In this document: in pieces, positions 1 through 8,739 of the stretch
Numbering within the stretch: the first letter of the stretch is position 1
Layout of the letters: each line of letters starts with the position of its first letter
Origin: Spongiihabitans sp963422685
Lineage (GTDB): Bacteria; Pseudomonadota; Gammaproteobacteria; Arenicellales; Poriferihabitantaceae
DNA length: 64,000 bases
Direction: 5' to 3'
Assembly: GCA_963422685.1 (NCBI GenBank)
Contig: OY730442.1
Span: 2,294,001 to 2,358,000, forward strand
Notes under the pieces: generated by a model
Seen by the model: the letters and a program-made list of their open reading frames with translations, nothing else
Databases searched by the model: none
What the model was told of the DNA's origin: nothing
Program-made: the position numbers and the translations under genes

Positions 1-348
1 CTCAATCAGGGCATGGGGGTTCAGGCGCAAAATATCCCGGTCCTTGCAGGTTCCCGGTTCGCCTTCGTCGGAATTGCACACTACGTATTTCTGGACGTTA
101 GCGCCACGCGGCATAAAACTCCATTTAACTCCCACTGGAAATCCAGCGCCGCCCCGACCGCGAAGATTTGCATCTTTCAGTGCAGTGATAATCTGTGCGG
201 CCGGTATGCGCTGCCTGAGGATTTTTTCCAGGGCCTGATAGCCGCCGTTGGCCAGATAGCTTTGCAGCGTCCAGGGCTGGTGGATGGATGGGTGCGGCAG
301 GCAGACGTTATACGCGGCGCGTACCGTGTTGATACTGGTTTGGTTCAC
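1..348 (-). CDS. nuoF: NADH-quinone oxidoreductase subunit F, N-terminal part (runs off the window)
   Basis: This is the first 116 codons of the FMN- and NADH-binding subunit of complex I. Translation from a GTG at 348 gives a glycine-rich nucleotide-binding stretch (LRGRGGAGFPVGVKWSF) followed by KYVVCNSDEGEPGTCKDR, both characteristic of NuoF. The start overlaps the nuoE stop as GTGA, the 4-bp overlap expected for translational coupling. The rest of the gene, including the C-terminal 4Fe-4S ligands, lies beyond position 1. The protein takes hydride from NADH at the tip of the peripheral arm. Identification is firm; only the 3' end is missing, because of the window edge. Confidence 0.93.
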   Translation of the reverse strand, partial: MNQTSINTVRAAYNVCLPHPSIHQPWTLQSYLANGGYQALEKILRQRIPAAQIITALKDANLRGRGGAGFPVGVKWSFMPRGANVQKYVVCNSDEGEPGTCKDRDILRLNPHALIE

Positions 349-830
349 GCCAGCTCCGCCAATATTTTATCCACGCTTTGCGGGGTCAGGTTTTCGTAAT
401 AATTCCGACCGACCTGCATCATCGGTGCACCGGCGCAGGCGGCCAGGCATTCAACTTCTTTTAGTGTGTATTTGCCGTCCCGGGTGGTTTCGCCAAAGCC
501 GATGCCTAATTTATGCTGTAAATGCGCGACGATGGTGTCGCAGCCGCGCAGCATGCAGGAAATGTTGGTGCAGACACTTATCTTGTGCCGGCCCACGGGC
601 TGTAAATCGTACATGGAATAGAAGGTCGCCACTTCATAGGCGCGTATGGCCGGTACCCGGATAACTGCGGCGACGTATTCAATCAGCTCGCTGCGCAGCC
701 AGTTGTGTTCATCCTGGGCGATACGAAGCGCCGCCAACAATGCCGACTGTCGTCGGTCCTCTGGATATTTGTCCAGTTCCTGCTCGATTTGCCGGAGCGA
801 AGAGTCGCAAAGCAGCGCCTTGTCTACCAT
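345..830 (-). CDS. nuoE: NADH-quinone oxidoreductase subunit E
   Basis: 161 residues, the normal length for the thioredoxin-fold 2Fe-2S (N1a) subunit of complex I. The four cluster ligands are visible as a CTNISC pair (Cys-x4-Cys) and a CLAAC pair (Cys-x3-Cys), in the family spacing. The N-terminal helical region (RQSALLAALRIAQDEHNWL) and the TFYSMYDLQPVGRHKI segment are typical. It lies 13 bp downstream of nuoD and overlaps nuoF by 4 bp, so it belongs to the single nuoABCDEF transcription unit. It forms the NADH dehydrogenase tip together with NuoF. Confidence 0.97.
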   Translation of the reverse strand: MVDKALLCDSSLRQIEQELDKYPEDRRQSALLAALRIAQDEHNWLRSELIEYVAAVIRVPAIRAYEVATFYSMYDLQPVGRHKISVCTNISCMLRGCDTIVAHLQHKLGIGFGETTRDGKYTLKEVECLAACAGAPMMQVGRNYYENLTPQSVDKILAELA

Positions 831-843
831 AACTGCATCGAAA

Positions 844-2097
844 TTATCTGTCTATTTCCCCGAAAACGATGTCCTGGGTGCCGATGACGGCGACCAGGTC
901 GGCCAGCATGTGGCCCCGGGACATTTCATTTAACGCCGCCAGATGGGCGAATCCTGGCGCACGAATCTTTACCCGGTAAGGTTTGTTTGCGCCGTCAGAA
1001 ACCAGATAAATGCCGAATTCGCCTTTGGGGTGCTCAATGGCGGCATACACTTCCCCGGCCGGCACACAATAGCCTTCGGTAAACAGTTTGAAATGATGAA
1101 TAAGCGATTCCATATCACCTTTCATATTTTCCCGGGAAGGTGGAATCAATTTATGATCGTCCACGATCACCGGGCCCGGGTTATCGCGCAGCCAGCGGAT
1201 ACATTGCTGGATAATCCGGTTGGACTGACGCATTTCTTCCACCCGAATCAGATAGCGATCATAGCAGTCGCCGTTGGTGCCCACCGGAATATCAAAATCC
1301 ATCCGGTCATATACCGCATAGGGCTGTTTTTTGCGCAAATCCCATTCCACTCCGCAGCCGCGCAGCATCGGGCCGGTAAACCCCAGCGCCGTGGCGCGCT
1401 GCGGGGTGACGATGCCGATGTCTACGGTACGTTGTTTCCAGATTCGGTTGTCGCTTAACAGGGTTTCATACTCGTCCACACAACCTGGAAACCGTTCGGT
1501 GAAGGCTTGCAGAAAATCCAGCAAGGAACCTTCACGGTCCGCATTGCGCTGTCGCGTCTGTGCTTCAGAACGATGCGCAGAAGATGCGTATTGCGGCATC
1601 CGGTCGGGTAAATCCCGATACACGCCGCCAGGGCGATAATAGGTCGCATGCATTCTCGCCCCGGAAACCGCCTCATAACAGTCCATCAAATCCTCACGCT
1701 CACGAAAACAGTATAAAAAAACCGTCATGGCGCCGATATCCAGCGCATGGGCGCCGAGCCACAGGCAATGATTGAGGATGCGGGTAACCTCATCAAACAG
1801 CACCCGTATGTATTGGGCGCGCACCGGCGGCACTACCCCCAGCATTTTTTCGATGGCCAGCACATAGGCATGTTCATTACACATCATGGACACATAATCC
1901 AGCCGGTCCATGTAACCGATGCTCTGGTTATAGGGTTTTGATTCGGCCAGTTTCTCGGTGCCGCGATGGAGCAGACCGATATGCGGGTCGCAGCGCTCGA
2001 TAACTTCGCCGTCCATTTCCATAATGATGCGCAACACGCCGTGGGCCGCCGGATGCTGCGGGCCAAAGTTCATGGTGTAGTTGCGGATTTCAGCCAT
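844..2097 (-). CDS. nuoD: NADH-quinone oxidoreductase subunit D
   Basis: 417 residues, full length for the 49-kDa-type subunit that forms, with NuoB, the quinone site of complex I. The diagnostic start MNFGPQHPAAHGVLR and the HIGLLHRGTEKL segment are intact, as is the C-terminal IGTQDIVFGEIDR. The gene is separate from nuoC, unlike the nuoCD fusion of enterobacteria, and overlaps it by 8 bp. This is ordinary for non-enteric gammaproteobacteria. Confidence 0.98.
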   Translation of the reverse strand: MAEIRNYTMNFGPQHPAAHGVLRIIMEMDGEVIERCDPHIGLLHRGTEKLAESKPYNQSIGYMDRLDYVSMMCNEHAYVLAIEKMLGVVPPVRAQYIRVLFDEVTRILNHCLWLGAHALDIGAMTVFLYCFREREDLMDCYEAVSGARMHATYYRPGGVYRDLPDRMPQYASSAHRSEAQTRQRNADREGSLLDFLQAFTERFPGCVDEYETLLSDNRIWKQRTVDIGIVTPQRATALGFTGPMLRGCGVEWDLRKKQPYAVYDRMDFDIPVGTNGDCYDRYLIRVEEMRQSNRIIQQCIRWLRDNPGPVIVDDHKLIPPSRENMKGDMESLIHHFKLFTEGYCVPAGEVYAAIEHPKGEFGIYLVSDGANKPYRVKIRAPGFAHLAALNEMSRGHMLADLVAVIGTQDIVFGEIDR

Positions 2098-2731
2098 TAT
2101 TGCGGTCGTCGCGAGGGGTTTTGACGAATGTATCCTTGCGAATTGTTCGCGGCACCAGTATCCGCTCTTCCACCGTGACGGGCTGATAAATCACTCGGCC
2201 CTGCGCCTCGTCGTAGCGCATTTCTACCTGGCCGGACAACGGGAAGTCTTTGCGAAAAGGGTGGCCGATAAAACCATAATCAGTTAGCAAACGGCGCAAA
2301 TCCGGGTGGCCTGTAAAAATTATGCCAATTAAATCAAAGGCTTCCCGCTCATACCAGTCTGCTCCGGGGAAAATATCGATGATCGATTCAGCCATTGGCG
2401 GGTCATCATCCAGCCCGATTCTCAAGCGAATTCGAACATTGTCAGGCAGGGACAACAAGTGGTAAACCACGGCATAGCGACTGCCGGCCCATGCCACCCC
2501 ATTGCCTGTACGGGCGTCCTCTTCCTCACCGTAACGCGAATAATCCATGCCGCATAAATCAATGAGTTGATCAAAGCGGGTATTTTTATCATCACGAAGT
2601 TTTTCGCATACGGATTTAATTGCCGTTGCAGCAATTTCGCAGGTCAGCTCGCCCAGTTCCACCCGCTCGGACAACAGCGAATCGCCCAGCAATGCGGGCA
2701 GGATTTCTCTCAATTCGGACAAACGCTTCAT
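2090..2731 (-). CDS. nuoC: NADH-quinone oxidoreductase subunit C
   Basis: 213 residues matching the 30-kDa-type subunit of the peripheral arm. The family signature in the GADWYEREAFDLIGIIFTGH region is present and is followed by LRRLLTDYGFIGHPFRKDFP. It starts 59 bp after nuoB and its end overlaps nuoD by 8 bp. It is structural, has no redox cofactor, and holds NuoB and NuoD at the quinone module. Confidence 0.97.
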   Translation of the reverse strand: MKRLSELREILPALLGDSLLSERVELGELTCEIAATAIKSVCEKLRDDKNTRFDQLIDLCGMDYSRYGEEEDARTGNGVAWAGSRYAVVYHLLSLPDNVRIRLRIGLDDDPPMAESIIDIFPGADWYEREAFDLIGIIFTGHPDLRRLLTDYGFIGHPFRKDFPLSGQVEMRYDEAQGRVIYQPVTVEERILVPRTIRKDTFVKTPRDDRNNG

Positions 2732-2790
2732 GGCTTATTATTAAAATAGCTGGGCAGCCTGGGGTGGACAGTTACTTTTCCCTGCCTGAA

Positions 2791-3300
2791 TCAGGTCGGG
2801 CTGATTGGTGCTGGCGGTGGCATTGTTCGAGCGATGGTATTGGTTTTTTTGATTTTCTTTTGCAGTTGCAGGATGCCATAAATCAACGCTTCGGCGGTGG
2901 GCGGGCAGCCCGGAACATAGACATCCACCGGCACGATTCGATCACAGCCACGCACCACAGAGTAGGAATAATGGTAATAACCGCCGCCATTGGCGCAGGA
3001 GCCCATGGAGATCACCCAGCGTGGCTCCGCCATTTGATCGTAAACCCGGCGCAGTGCCGGCGCCATTTTATTGGTCAGCGTGCCGGCAACGATCATCACA
3101 TCGGATTGGCGCGGGCTGGGACGAAATATAATTCCAAACCGGTCCAGGTCGTAGCGAGCGGCGCCAGCCTGCATCATTTCCACGGCGCAGCAGGCCAGGC
3201 CAAAGGTCATGGGCCACATCGAACCGGTACGCGCCCAGTTAATCAGGTCATCAAGTCTGGCCGTGGCAAAACCTTTTTGTAATGTACCTTCCAGCGCCAT
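2791..3300 (-). CDS. nuoB: NADH-quinone oxidoreductase subunit B
   Basis: 169 residues. The four ligands of the terminal 4Fe-4S cluster N2 are visible: adjacent C37-C38 in LACCAVEMM, C102 in GSCANGG and C132 in VPGCPPTAEAL. N2 hands electrons to ubiquinone at the NuoB-NuoD interface. The gene begins 5 bp after the nuoA stop. The C-terminus is a short proline-rich tail after KKIKKTN, which is variable in the family. Confidence 0.97.
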   Translation of the reverse strand: MALEGTLQKGFATARLDDLINWARTGSMWPMTFGLACCAVEMMQAGAARYDLDRFGIIFRPSPRQSDVMIVAGTLTNKMAPALRRVYDQMAEPRWVISMGSCANGGGYYHYSYSVVRGCDRIVPVDVYVPGCPPTAEALIYGILQLQKKIKKTNTIARTMPPPAPISPT

Positions 3301-3305
3301 TTAGT

Positions 3306-3662
3306 CTACTCCCATTCCAGCGCACCCTTTTTCCACTCATAGATAAAACCGATGACCAGGATTGCTAGGAACAACATCATCGCCCAGAATCCGAACACAC
3401 CAATTTCATCGAGCACAATAGCCCAGGGAAACAGGAACGCGATTTCAAGATCAAAAATTATAAAAAGAATCGCTACCAGATAGTAGCGAACGTCAAATTT
3501 CATTCTGGAATCTTCAAACGCTTCAAACCCACATTCGTAGGGCGAATTTTTATGCTCGTCCGGCTTGCTGGGGGCAAGCACTTTGCCCACGCCGATAGCC
3601 ACCGTACCGAGGCTCAGCCCGATTATGATGAATAGCAGTATGGGCAGATAATTGGTTAGCAC
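3306..3662 (-). CDS. nuoA: NADH-quinone oxidoreductase subunit A
   Basis: 118 residues with three hydrophobic helices (about residues 8-28, 62-82 and 90-110), the size and layout of the smallest membrane-arm subunit. The KNSPYECGFEAFEDSRMKFD loop, with the conserved Cys next to the quinone cavity, is intact. It is the first gene of the nuo operon. The stop is TAG directly after the conserved GALEWE end, which shows that TAG acts as a normal terminator in this genome. Confidence 0.97.
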   Translation of the reverse strand: MLTNYLPILLFIIIGLSLGTVAIGVGKVLAPSKPDEHKNSPYECGFEAFEDSRMKFDVRYYLVAILFIIFDLEIAFLFPWAIVLDEIGVFGFWAMMLFLAILVIGFIYEWKKGALEWE

Positions 3663-3872
3663 GACTGGTTTTTTTCAAGTAGTAAACAGGTTCCAGGCCG
3701 ATTCCTGTAATCCACCGCTGCTCGGGGTGAGGGAACGCAAAATTCAACAGGAACCGGCATTTTAAATCATTTGTTTGATTGGCGGATAGAAAATCTTGGC
3801 CGGAACAAGCAAAAGATATTTAAGAAAAGACAAATACAGTGCGCCCATACTTTTGGCATCCCTGATCTGGCG

Positions 3873-4472
3873 TTAAAATTTTAATTGGCAGCTTATACTC
3901 ATCTTACTCCCTAAAAACTTCAGCAATACGCCGTAAGCCGGAAGAAACAGCGCGGTAGAAACAACGGTTTTGAAATACAAATCCACGCTGGCGATTTCCA
4001 GCCAGTTGACGGCCATGAACGGGTCGGAGGATTGATAAAATGCCACCGCGAAAAACGTGTAGGTATCGATAATGTTGGCGAACAAGGTGGAAAGCAACGG
4101 GGCCGGCCACCATGCCCGGGTGCGGTCGCGGACTTTCTGGAAAACGGTTATGTCCAGTAGCTGCCCTGCCAGATAAGCGCTGCCGCTGGCGATGCCGATA
4201 CGCCAGTCGGCCAGCCAGGCGCTGATCAGGATGGCAGGCAGGTAGGCGAGGCCGACGATAATGCGGGCGTTGCGCTGACTGGAAATGCGTACTGTCAGGT
4301 CGGTGACCAGGATGACCAGCGGAAAAATGAACATCGCATAGGTGAAATGCCGGCCGATAAATATGCCGGTGAACTGGACCGCGTAATTGGCCAGCGCAAT
4401 GATTGCGATGTGAAATAATGCGAGTTTGACGACAAGACTTTGATCAATTGTTTTGAACATCTGAATTTGCAT
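3873..4472 (-). CDS. yhhQ: Queuosine precursor transporter, YhhQ/VUT family
   Basis: 199 residues, almost entirely hydrophobic with about six membrane segments. The family hallmark FPLVILVTDLTVRI is present, as are LAGQLLDITVFQKVRDR and the NIIDTYTFFAVAF segment. Members import the 7-deazaguanine precursors preQ0/preQ1 for queuosine in tRNA; the assignment to queuosine salvage rests on the family. The gene stands alone, upstream of and codirectional with nuo but separated from nuoA by 210 bp. I looked for a preQ1 riboswitch in front of it and could not identify one. Confidence 0.85.
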   Translation of the reverse strand: MQIQMFKTIDQSLVVKLALFHIAIIALANYAVQFTGIFIGRHFTYAMFIFPLVILVTDLTVRISSQRNARIIVGLAYLPAILISAWLADWRIGIASGSAYLAGQLLDITVFQKVRDRTRAWWPAPLLSTLFANIIDTYTFFAVAFYQSSDPFMAVNWLEIASVDLYFKTVVSTALFLPAYGVLLKFLGSKMSISCQLKF

Positions 4473-4734
4473 AAGGATGCGATGTGTCGGGCATGCGTCA
4501 AGTGCCGCGGAAGATAATCCTTCCTGATTTAAAACACAACGCCAGCGTGGTGCAGAAATGTTCTGATACGGACAGGTTAATGAAAAAATTATCCGTTTCA
4601 GGTAACTTGAAACAGATGTACAGTACTGGTCTGAATTACAATGTTGACGAGAAATATTGTGTGCTCATCCGGTATGCGGCCCAGGCACAGGATATCTTCC
4701 TCACCATTAAAAAATCAGCTTGTACAGGTAAATT

Positions 4735-6015
4735 ATGCGAATAGCGGTGCTCGGACTCGGATACGTCGGCTTGCCATTGGCCATTGAACTGGGCAAAATT
4801 TATCCGACCACGGGGTTTGATCTGAAAACCGACCTGATTGAACAATATCGCCAGGGTTGCGGTCCCCCAGGCGAATGGGCCCGACCTTCCTTTGAATCGG
4901 TCATTTCGTTGAGTTTTACCGCAAACTCTAATGATCTGCGTGGGCATGACGTTTATATCGTAGCGGTGCCCACACCTGTGGATGATGCCAAGCAGCCGGA
5001 TCTCCGCGCACTTAGGCTGGCCAGCGAAATGCTGGGCAGGGTAATGACCAAAGGATGTTTGATTGTCTACGAATCCACGGTTTATCCGGGCGCGACCGAA
5101 GAAATATGTATCCCCATACTGGAACAGCTTTCAGGACTGACCTGGCGGCAGGATTTTAATGTGGGTTATTCGCCGGAACGAATCAATCCCGGCGATACTG
5201 CAAGAACATTAACCAAAATTGTCAAGGTGGTTTCCGCAGACACGCCGGCTGCGTTGGAAAAAGTAATCCGCATATACAGCTCCATTATCGATGCGGGTAT
5301 TCATGCGGCGCCCAGTATCAAGGTCGCAGAGGCGGCCAAGGTGATTGAAAATACCCAGCGTGATTTAAATATCGCGTTTATTAACGAATTGGCGATTATC
5401 TTTGACCGGATGGATATTGATACGCGGTCTGTGCTGGACGTGGCGCAAACCAAATGGAATTTTCTGGGATTTGCACCTGGTTTGGTCGGCGGCCACTGCA
5501 TCGGTGTTGATCCGTATTATCTGACGGCAAAAGCGCAGTCATTAGGTTATCTGCCCGAAGTGATTCTGGCCGGCCGACGCATTAATGACGGTATGGGTAA
5601 ATTCATCGCCGAGAAAACAGTGAAAAAAATGCTGGCCCGGGGGCGTCAATTGAGTAATCATCCCAGTGTTCTGGTCTGCGGTTTGACATTTAAGGAAGAT
5701 AGTGCGGACCTGCGCAACAGCCAGGTCAAACAGGTCATAGCGGAGCTGCGGGCTTATCATCTGGATGTGCTGGCGCATGACCCGGTGGTGGATGAATCCC
5801 GGGCCCGGGGACATTGCGATGTGGATTTGATGGGTTGGAGCGACATTCCAAGGGTGGCAGCGATTATCCTGGCCGTGCCCCACCAGCGGCTCAGGATAAA
5901 AGGTGTGGAGGAATTTTGCCGGAAATTGCTCCCGGGAGGCGTATTTATCGATGTTAAGTCCGCATTTCAAAAGCAGGATTTTCAGCATACTGATGTGGAT
6001 TACTGGAGGTTGTAA
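4735..6015 (+). CDS. Nucleotide-sugar dehydrogenase (UDP-GlcNAc/UDP-Glc 6-dehydrogenase family, TviB/WbpO-like)
   Basis: 426 residues. It has an N-terminal Rossmann motif (VLGLGYVGLPLA), the STVYPGATEE segment, the central EAAKVIENTQRDLNIAFINE helix, and the catalytic cysteine in GGHCIGVDPYYL near residue 260. A C-terminal UDP-binding domain begins around LVCGLTFKEDSADLRNS. These enzymes oxidise C6 of a UDP-sugar twice with NAD+ to give a uronic acid. The sequence type resembles the Vi-antigen/WbpO group more than classical Ugd; substrate choice cannot be read from sequence alone. The next gene, 3 bp downstream, is a UDP-uronate-epimerase-like SDR, so the pair probably makes an acidic sugar for an envelope polysaccharide. 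Confidence 0.88.
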   Translation: MRIAVLGLGYVGLPLAIELGKIYPTTGFDLKTDLIEQYRQGCGPPGEWARPSFESVISLSFTANSNDLRGHDVYIVAVPTPVDDAKQPDLRALRLASEMLGRVMTKGCLIVYESTVYPGATEEICIPILEQLSGLTWRQDFNVGYSPERINPGDTARTLTKIVKVVSADTPAALEKVIRIYSSIIDAGIHAAPSIKVAEAAKVIENTQRDLNIAFINELAIIFDRMDIDTRSVLDVAQTKWNFLGFAPGLVGGHCIGVDPYYLTAKAQSLGYLPEVILAGRRINDGMGKFIAEKTVKKMLARGRQLSNHPSVLVCGLTFKEDSADLRNSQVKQVIAELRAYHLDVLAHDPVVDESRARGHCDVDLMGWSDIPRVAAIILAVPHQRLRIKGVEEFCRKLLPGGVFIDVKSAFQKQDFQHTDVDYWRL

Positions 6016-6018
6016 AAA

Positions 6019-7038
6019 TTGAAAGTGATGGTTACCGGCGCGGCCGGATTTATTGGTGCGGCGCTTGCAATGCGGTTGCTTGAGCGCGGCGATGCGGTAT
6101 GCGGTGTGGATGATCTGAACGATTATTATGATGTAAAACTGAAAAAAAGCAGGCTGGCCCGCCTGGAAAAATATCATTCGTTTGAATTCAGACTGCTGGA
6201 TATTTGTGACCGCAACGCCATGCAGCGCCTGTTCGCGGATAATCAATTTGATGGCGTGATGAATCTGGCGGCCCAGGCCGGGGTGCGTTATTCCATTGAT
6301 CATCCATCTGCTTATATCGATACCAATCTGGTTGGTTTCGGCAATATTCTGGAAGGCTGTCGCCACAGCCGCGTTGGTCATCTGGTATACGCCTCATCGA
6401 GCTCGGTGTACGGCGCCAACACCAAAATGCCGTTCGCCGAATCGGACCATGTTGATCATCCAGTTTCATTGTATGCGGCGAGTAAAAAAGCCAACGAATT
6501 AATGGCGCACAGCTACGCCCACCTCTATGATTTGCCCTGCACCGGATTGCGATTTTTCACCGTTTATGGCCCCTGGGGTCGCCCTGATATGGCGCTGTTC
6601 AAGTTCACCAGGGGTATTCTTGCGGGCAGTCCAATTGATGTTTACAACCGGGGAAATATGGTTCGGGACTTCACTTATATTGATGATATTGTCGAGGGCG
6701 TGGTTCGCGTGATTGATCAGCCCGCGCAGCCTGGTCAACGCTGGCCGGGCATGGCGCCTGACCCGGCAACCAGCCAGGCGCCCTGGCGGATCTATAATAT
6801 TGGCAACAGCCAGCCGGTTGAATTGATGCGTTATATCCGGGTGCTTGAAGATAGTCTTGGCGTGAAAGCGAAACTGAACCTGATGCCCATGCAGGATGGC
6901 GACGTTCCGGCCACCAATGCGGATGTTTCCCGGCTGGAAAATGACCTTGGATATCACCCTCAAACCACGGTTGAAACCGGAGTGGCGAACTTTACCCGCT
7001 GGTATCGGCAGTATTATTCCATACCGGGCCAGGGTTAA
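6019..7038 (+). CDS. NAD-dependent epimerase, UDP-glucuronate 4-epimerase-like
   Basis: 339 residues from a TTG start at 6019 preceded by GGAGG at 6005-6009. The extended-SDR fold is clear: NAD motif TGAAGFIGAALA, DDLNDYYDVKLK near residues 32-43 (typical of UDP-glucuronate 4-epimerases), the serine region ASSSSVYG, and the catalytic YAASKKANE (Tyr and Lys). The VYGPWGRPDMALFKF segment is also characteristic. It probably interconverts the uronic acid made by the preceding dehydrogenase. No glycosyltransferases or export genes lie nearby, so the product polymer is unknown. Confidence 0.87.
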   Translation: MKVMVTGAAGFIGAALAMRLLERGDAVCGVDDLNDYYDVKLKKSRLARLEKYHSFEFRLLDICDRNAMQRLFADNQFDGVMNLAAQAGVRYSIDHPSAYIDTNLVGFGNILEGCRHSRVGHLVYASSSSVYGANTKMPFAESDHVDHPVSLYAASKKANELMAHSYAHLYDLPCTGLRFFTVYGPWGRPDMALFKFTRGILAGSPIDVYNRGNMVRDFTYIDDIVEGVVRVIDQPAQPGQRWPGMAPDPATSQAPWRIYNIGNSQPVELMRYIRVLEDSLGVKAKLNLMPMQDGDVPATNADVSRLENDLGYHPQTTVETGVANFTRWYRQYYSIPGQG

Positions 7039-7071
7039 TTCAAGGATACCGAGCTAGGGTTAATTCAGGGC
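7021..7071 (+). repeat. 25-bp imperfect direct repeat at the 3' end of the epimerase gene
   Basis: Two copies of ATACCG(g/a)GC(c/t)AGGGTTAATTCA, starting at 7021 and 7047 (period 26), cover the last codons and stop of the epimerase and the first downstream bases. It looks like a small slippage duplication. Confidence 0.7.
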
Positions 7072-7128
7072 GTGGCCCGGCAGGTGGCGAAATCGGCGGC
7101 TGATTTGAACCACAATGTTTGGCCATTT

Positions 7129-7213
7129 TGGTGCCGAAGGCGGGACTCGAACCCGCACGCCGTGAAGCACAGCCCCCTCAAGACTGCGTGTCTGCCAGTT
7201 CCACCACTTCGGC
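7129..7213 (-). tRNA. tRNA-Leu (anticodon GAG)
   Basis: The reverse strand folds as a class II tRNA of 85 nt. The acceptor GCCGAAG pairs with CTTCGGC, and the 3' CCA is encoded. The anticodon stem CAGTC/GGCTG holds the loop TTGAGGG with anticodon GAG. A long variable arm precedes GCGGGTTCGAGTCCCGC, the T arm. It lies immediately behind secG, as in many gammaproteobacteria. Confidence 0.96.
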
Positions 7214-7222
7214 TGTTTTGTG

Positions 7223-7597
7223 CTAATCCGCTGGCGCCGCTGGCACGTCAGGCTCTTGCGGTTGTTGTGCCGCGGTATCGGCTGCGGGCAGTGCGGGCTC
7301 TGGTTGCACCGCGGCGGCGTCTACAGACTGCTCCGACCCTGCAATAATGCTGTTGTCTTCGCCTGACCGAGTGTACAGATAGGCTAAAACCAGGCTGGTG
7401 ACGAAAAATGAGGTGACAATGACAGAGGTGGTGCGACTTAAAAAATTCGCAGATCCTCTGGCCCCGAATAATGATTGAGACGATCCACCGCCGAAGGCCG
7501 CGCCCATATCCGCGTCTTTGCCTTGTTGCAGCAGTACCAGAATGACAATGGATACGGCCAGCACTAAATGTACAACTAATAATAAATTGGATAGCAT
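7223..7597 (-). CDS. secG: Preprotein translocase subunit SecG
   Basis: 124 residues with two membrane helices (about 3-22 and 55-75) separated by the conserved cytoplasmic loop VLLQQGKDADMGAAFGGGSS and SLFGARGSANFL. It is the small accessory subunit of SecYEG. The C-terminal tail is rich in Ala, Gln and Pro and poorly conserved, as usual. It sits 21 bp after tpiA and directly before tRNA-Leu. Its stop is TAG. Confidence 0.95.
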   Translation of the reverse strand: MLSNLLLVVHLVLAVSIVILVLLQQGKDADMGAAFGGGSSQSLFGARGSANFLSRTTSVIVTSFFVTSLVLAYLYTRSGEDNSIIAGSEQSVDAAAVQPEPALPAADTAAQQPQEPDVPAAPAD

Positions 7598-7618
7598 GGA
7601 TTAATCCGGTTGTTCTAG

Positions 7619-8368
7619 TCAGGCGGCCTGACAAATTTTCAGAAAATCTTCTGCGTTAAGTGCTGCACCACCGATCAGACCGCCGTCAATATCCGGTTTG
7701 GCAAGTAGTTCCCGGGCATTTTCCGGTTTCATACTGCCGCCGTACAAAATTCGGCAGCCCTCAGCAATATCTGCATCCAGACTCGCTAATTGTTGTCGAA
7801 TAGCGTGATGGGCCTGTTGGGCCTGGTCGGGCGTCGCAGTCAGTCCTGTGCCAATGGCCCAAACTGGTTCGTAGGCTATCACGATATGGTTAAAAGACTG
7901 AATTCCAGCGACGTCAATCACGGCCTGAATCTGGCGTACAACCACCCGTTCGGCAGCGCCTGATTCACGCTCTTCCCGGGATTCGCCCACACACAGGATT
8001 GCAGTCAATCCGCCCGCCACGGCGGCCTTGACCTTTGCCGCAACCAGCATATCCGATTCAGCGTACATCGTGCGGCGCTCCGAATGCCCCAATATGACAT
8101 ATTTGCAGCCAGTATCTTTAAGCATTACCGCGGAAATCTGGCCGGTAAAGGCGCCATTTTCATTAACATCCATATCCTGCGCACCCAAATGACACGAACT
8201 TCCGTCAATGGAGGATGCGACCACGGGTAATAATGTAAAGGGCGGGCACAGCAACACCTCCACATTACGCAATGTCTGGGCACCTGCAATAATTCCGCTG
8301 CACAGCGCATTTGCCATCGCCTTGTCGCCATTCATTTTCCAGTTTCCGGCTACTAGAGTTGTACGCAA
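7619..8368 (-). CDS. tpiA: Triosephosphate isomerase
   Basis: 249 residues from a TTG start at 8368. This start is chosen because the family begins RTTLVAGNWKMNG and because GGAG lies 7 bases upstream. An ATG 72 bases further out would add 24 unconserved residues. The active-site Lys (NWKMNG), His (ILGHSERR) and Glu (AYEPVWAIGTG) are present, as is the phosphate-gripping GGSMKPEN. It interconverts dihydroxyacetone phosphate and glyceraldehyde 3-phosphate. It is first in the tpiA-secG-tRNA-Leu unit. Confidence 0.97.
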   Translation of the reverse strand: MRTTLVAGNWKMNGDKAMANALCSGIIAGAQTLRNVEVLLCPPFTLLPVVASSIDGSSCHLGAQDMDVNENGAFTGQISAVMLKDTGCKYVILGHSERRTMYAESDMLVAAKVKAAVAGGLTAILCVGESREERESGAAERVVVRQIQAVIDVAGIQSFNHIVIAYEPVWAIGTGLTATPDQAQQAHHAIRQQLASLDADIAEGCRILYGGSMKPENARELLAKPDIDGGLIGGAALNAEDFLKICQAA

Positions 8369-8440
8369 CGGGAATCTCCAGATGATCAGATTGGGTATTT
8401 GGATAACATGCGTCTGAATCAGAGTCCCACTAATCATCAT

Positions 8441-8690
8441 TCAAACAGCAAATCGGGGGCAGGATATTACCGTTCGAGAAGTTATAAAGCAATGTTGTTC
8501 GCGGGCAAATCTACCAGTAATAACATCCGCTATCTGCCTGAATCTGGCCATTTGCGCGGGTGTACCGGGCGGATAAAAGCGTTATCGCCAGAAACGACTA
8601 AGGCCAGAAACGGGTAAGGAAGAAGCGGGTAAGGAAGAAGTAAGGAATCGGGCAAATAACGCCGTTTTAGAAATAACAGATAATCCTGAC
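8441..8690. other. Non-coding stretch between tpiA and the coiled-coil gene
   Basis: I see no gene here. Around 8580-8660 the DNA is purine-rich with short imperfect repeats of AGCGGGTAAGGAAGA. It probably holds the tpiA promoter, which I could not define. Confidence 0.5.
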
Positions 8691-8739
8691 AATCAGGAAT
8701 CAGGAATCAGGAATCAGGAATCAGGAATCAGGAATCAGG
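8691..8739. repeat. Heptanucleotide tandem repeat, 7 x AATCAGG
   Basis: Seven perfect copies of AATCAGG run from 8691 to 8739. The first two units at the right-hand side encode the last codons and the TGA (8728-8730) of the minus-strand coiled-coil gene, so the remaining copies are 3' untranslated. Perfect heptamer runs are prone to slippage. Confidence 0.93.

Noticed and set aside
4473..4734. preQ1 riboswitch before the queuosine-precursor transporter
   Set aside because: I could not identify the short preQ1 stem and A-rich tail in a position to control the gene; a covariance-model search would decide.
7072..7347. 91-codon plus-strand frame across tRNA-Leu and secG
   Set aside because: It reads through a tRNA gene on the opposite strand and through the secG tail; not a protein gene.
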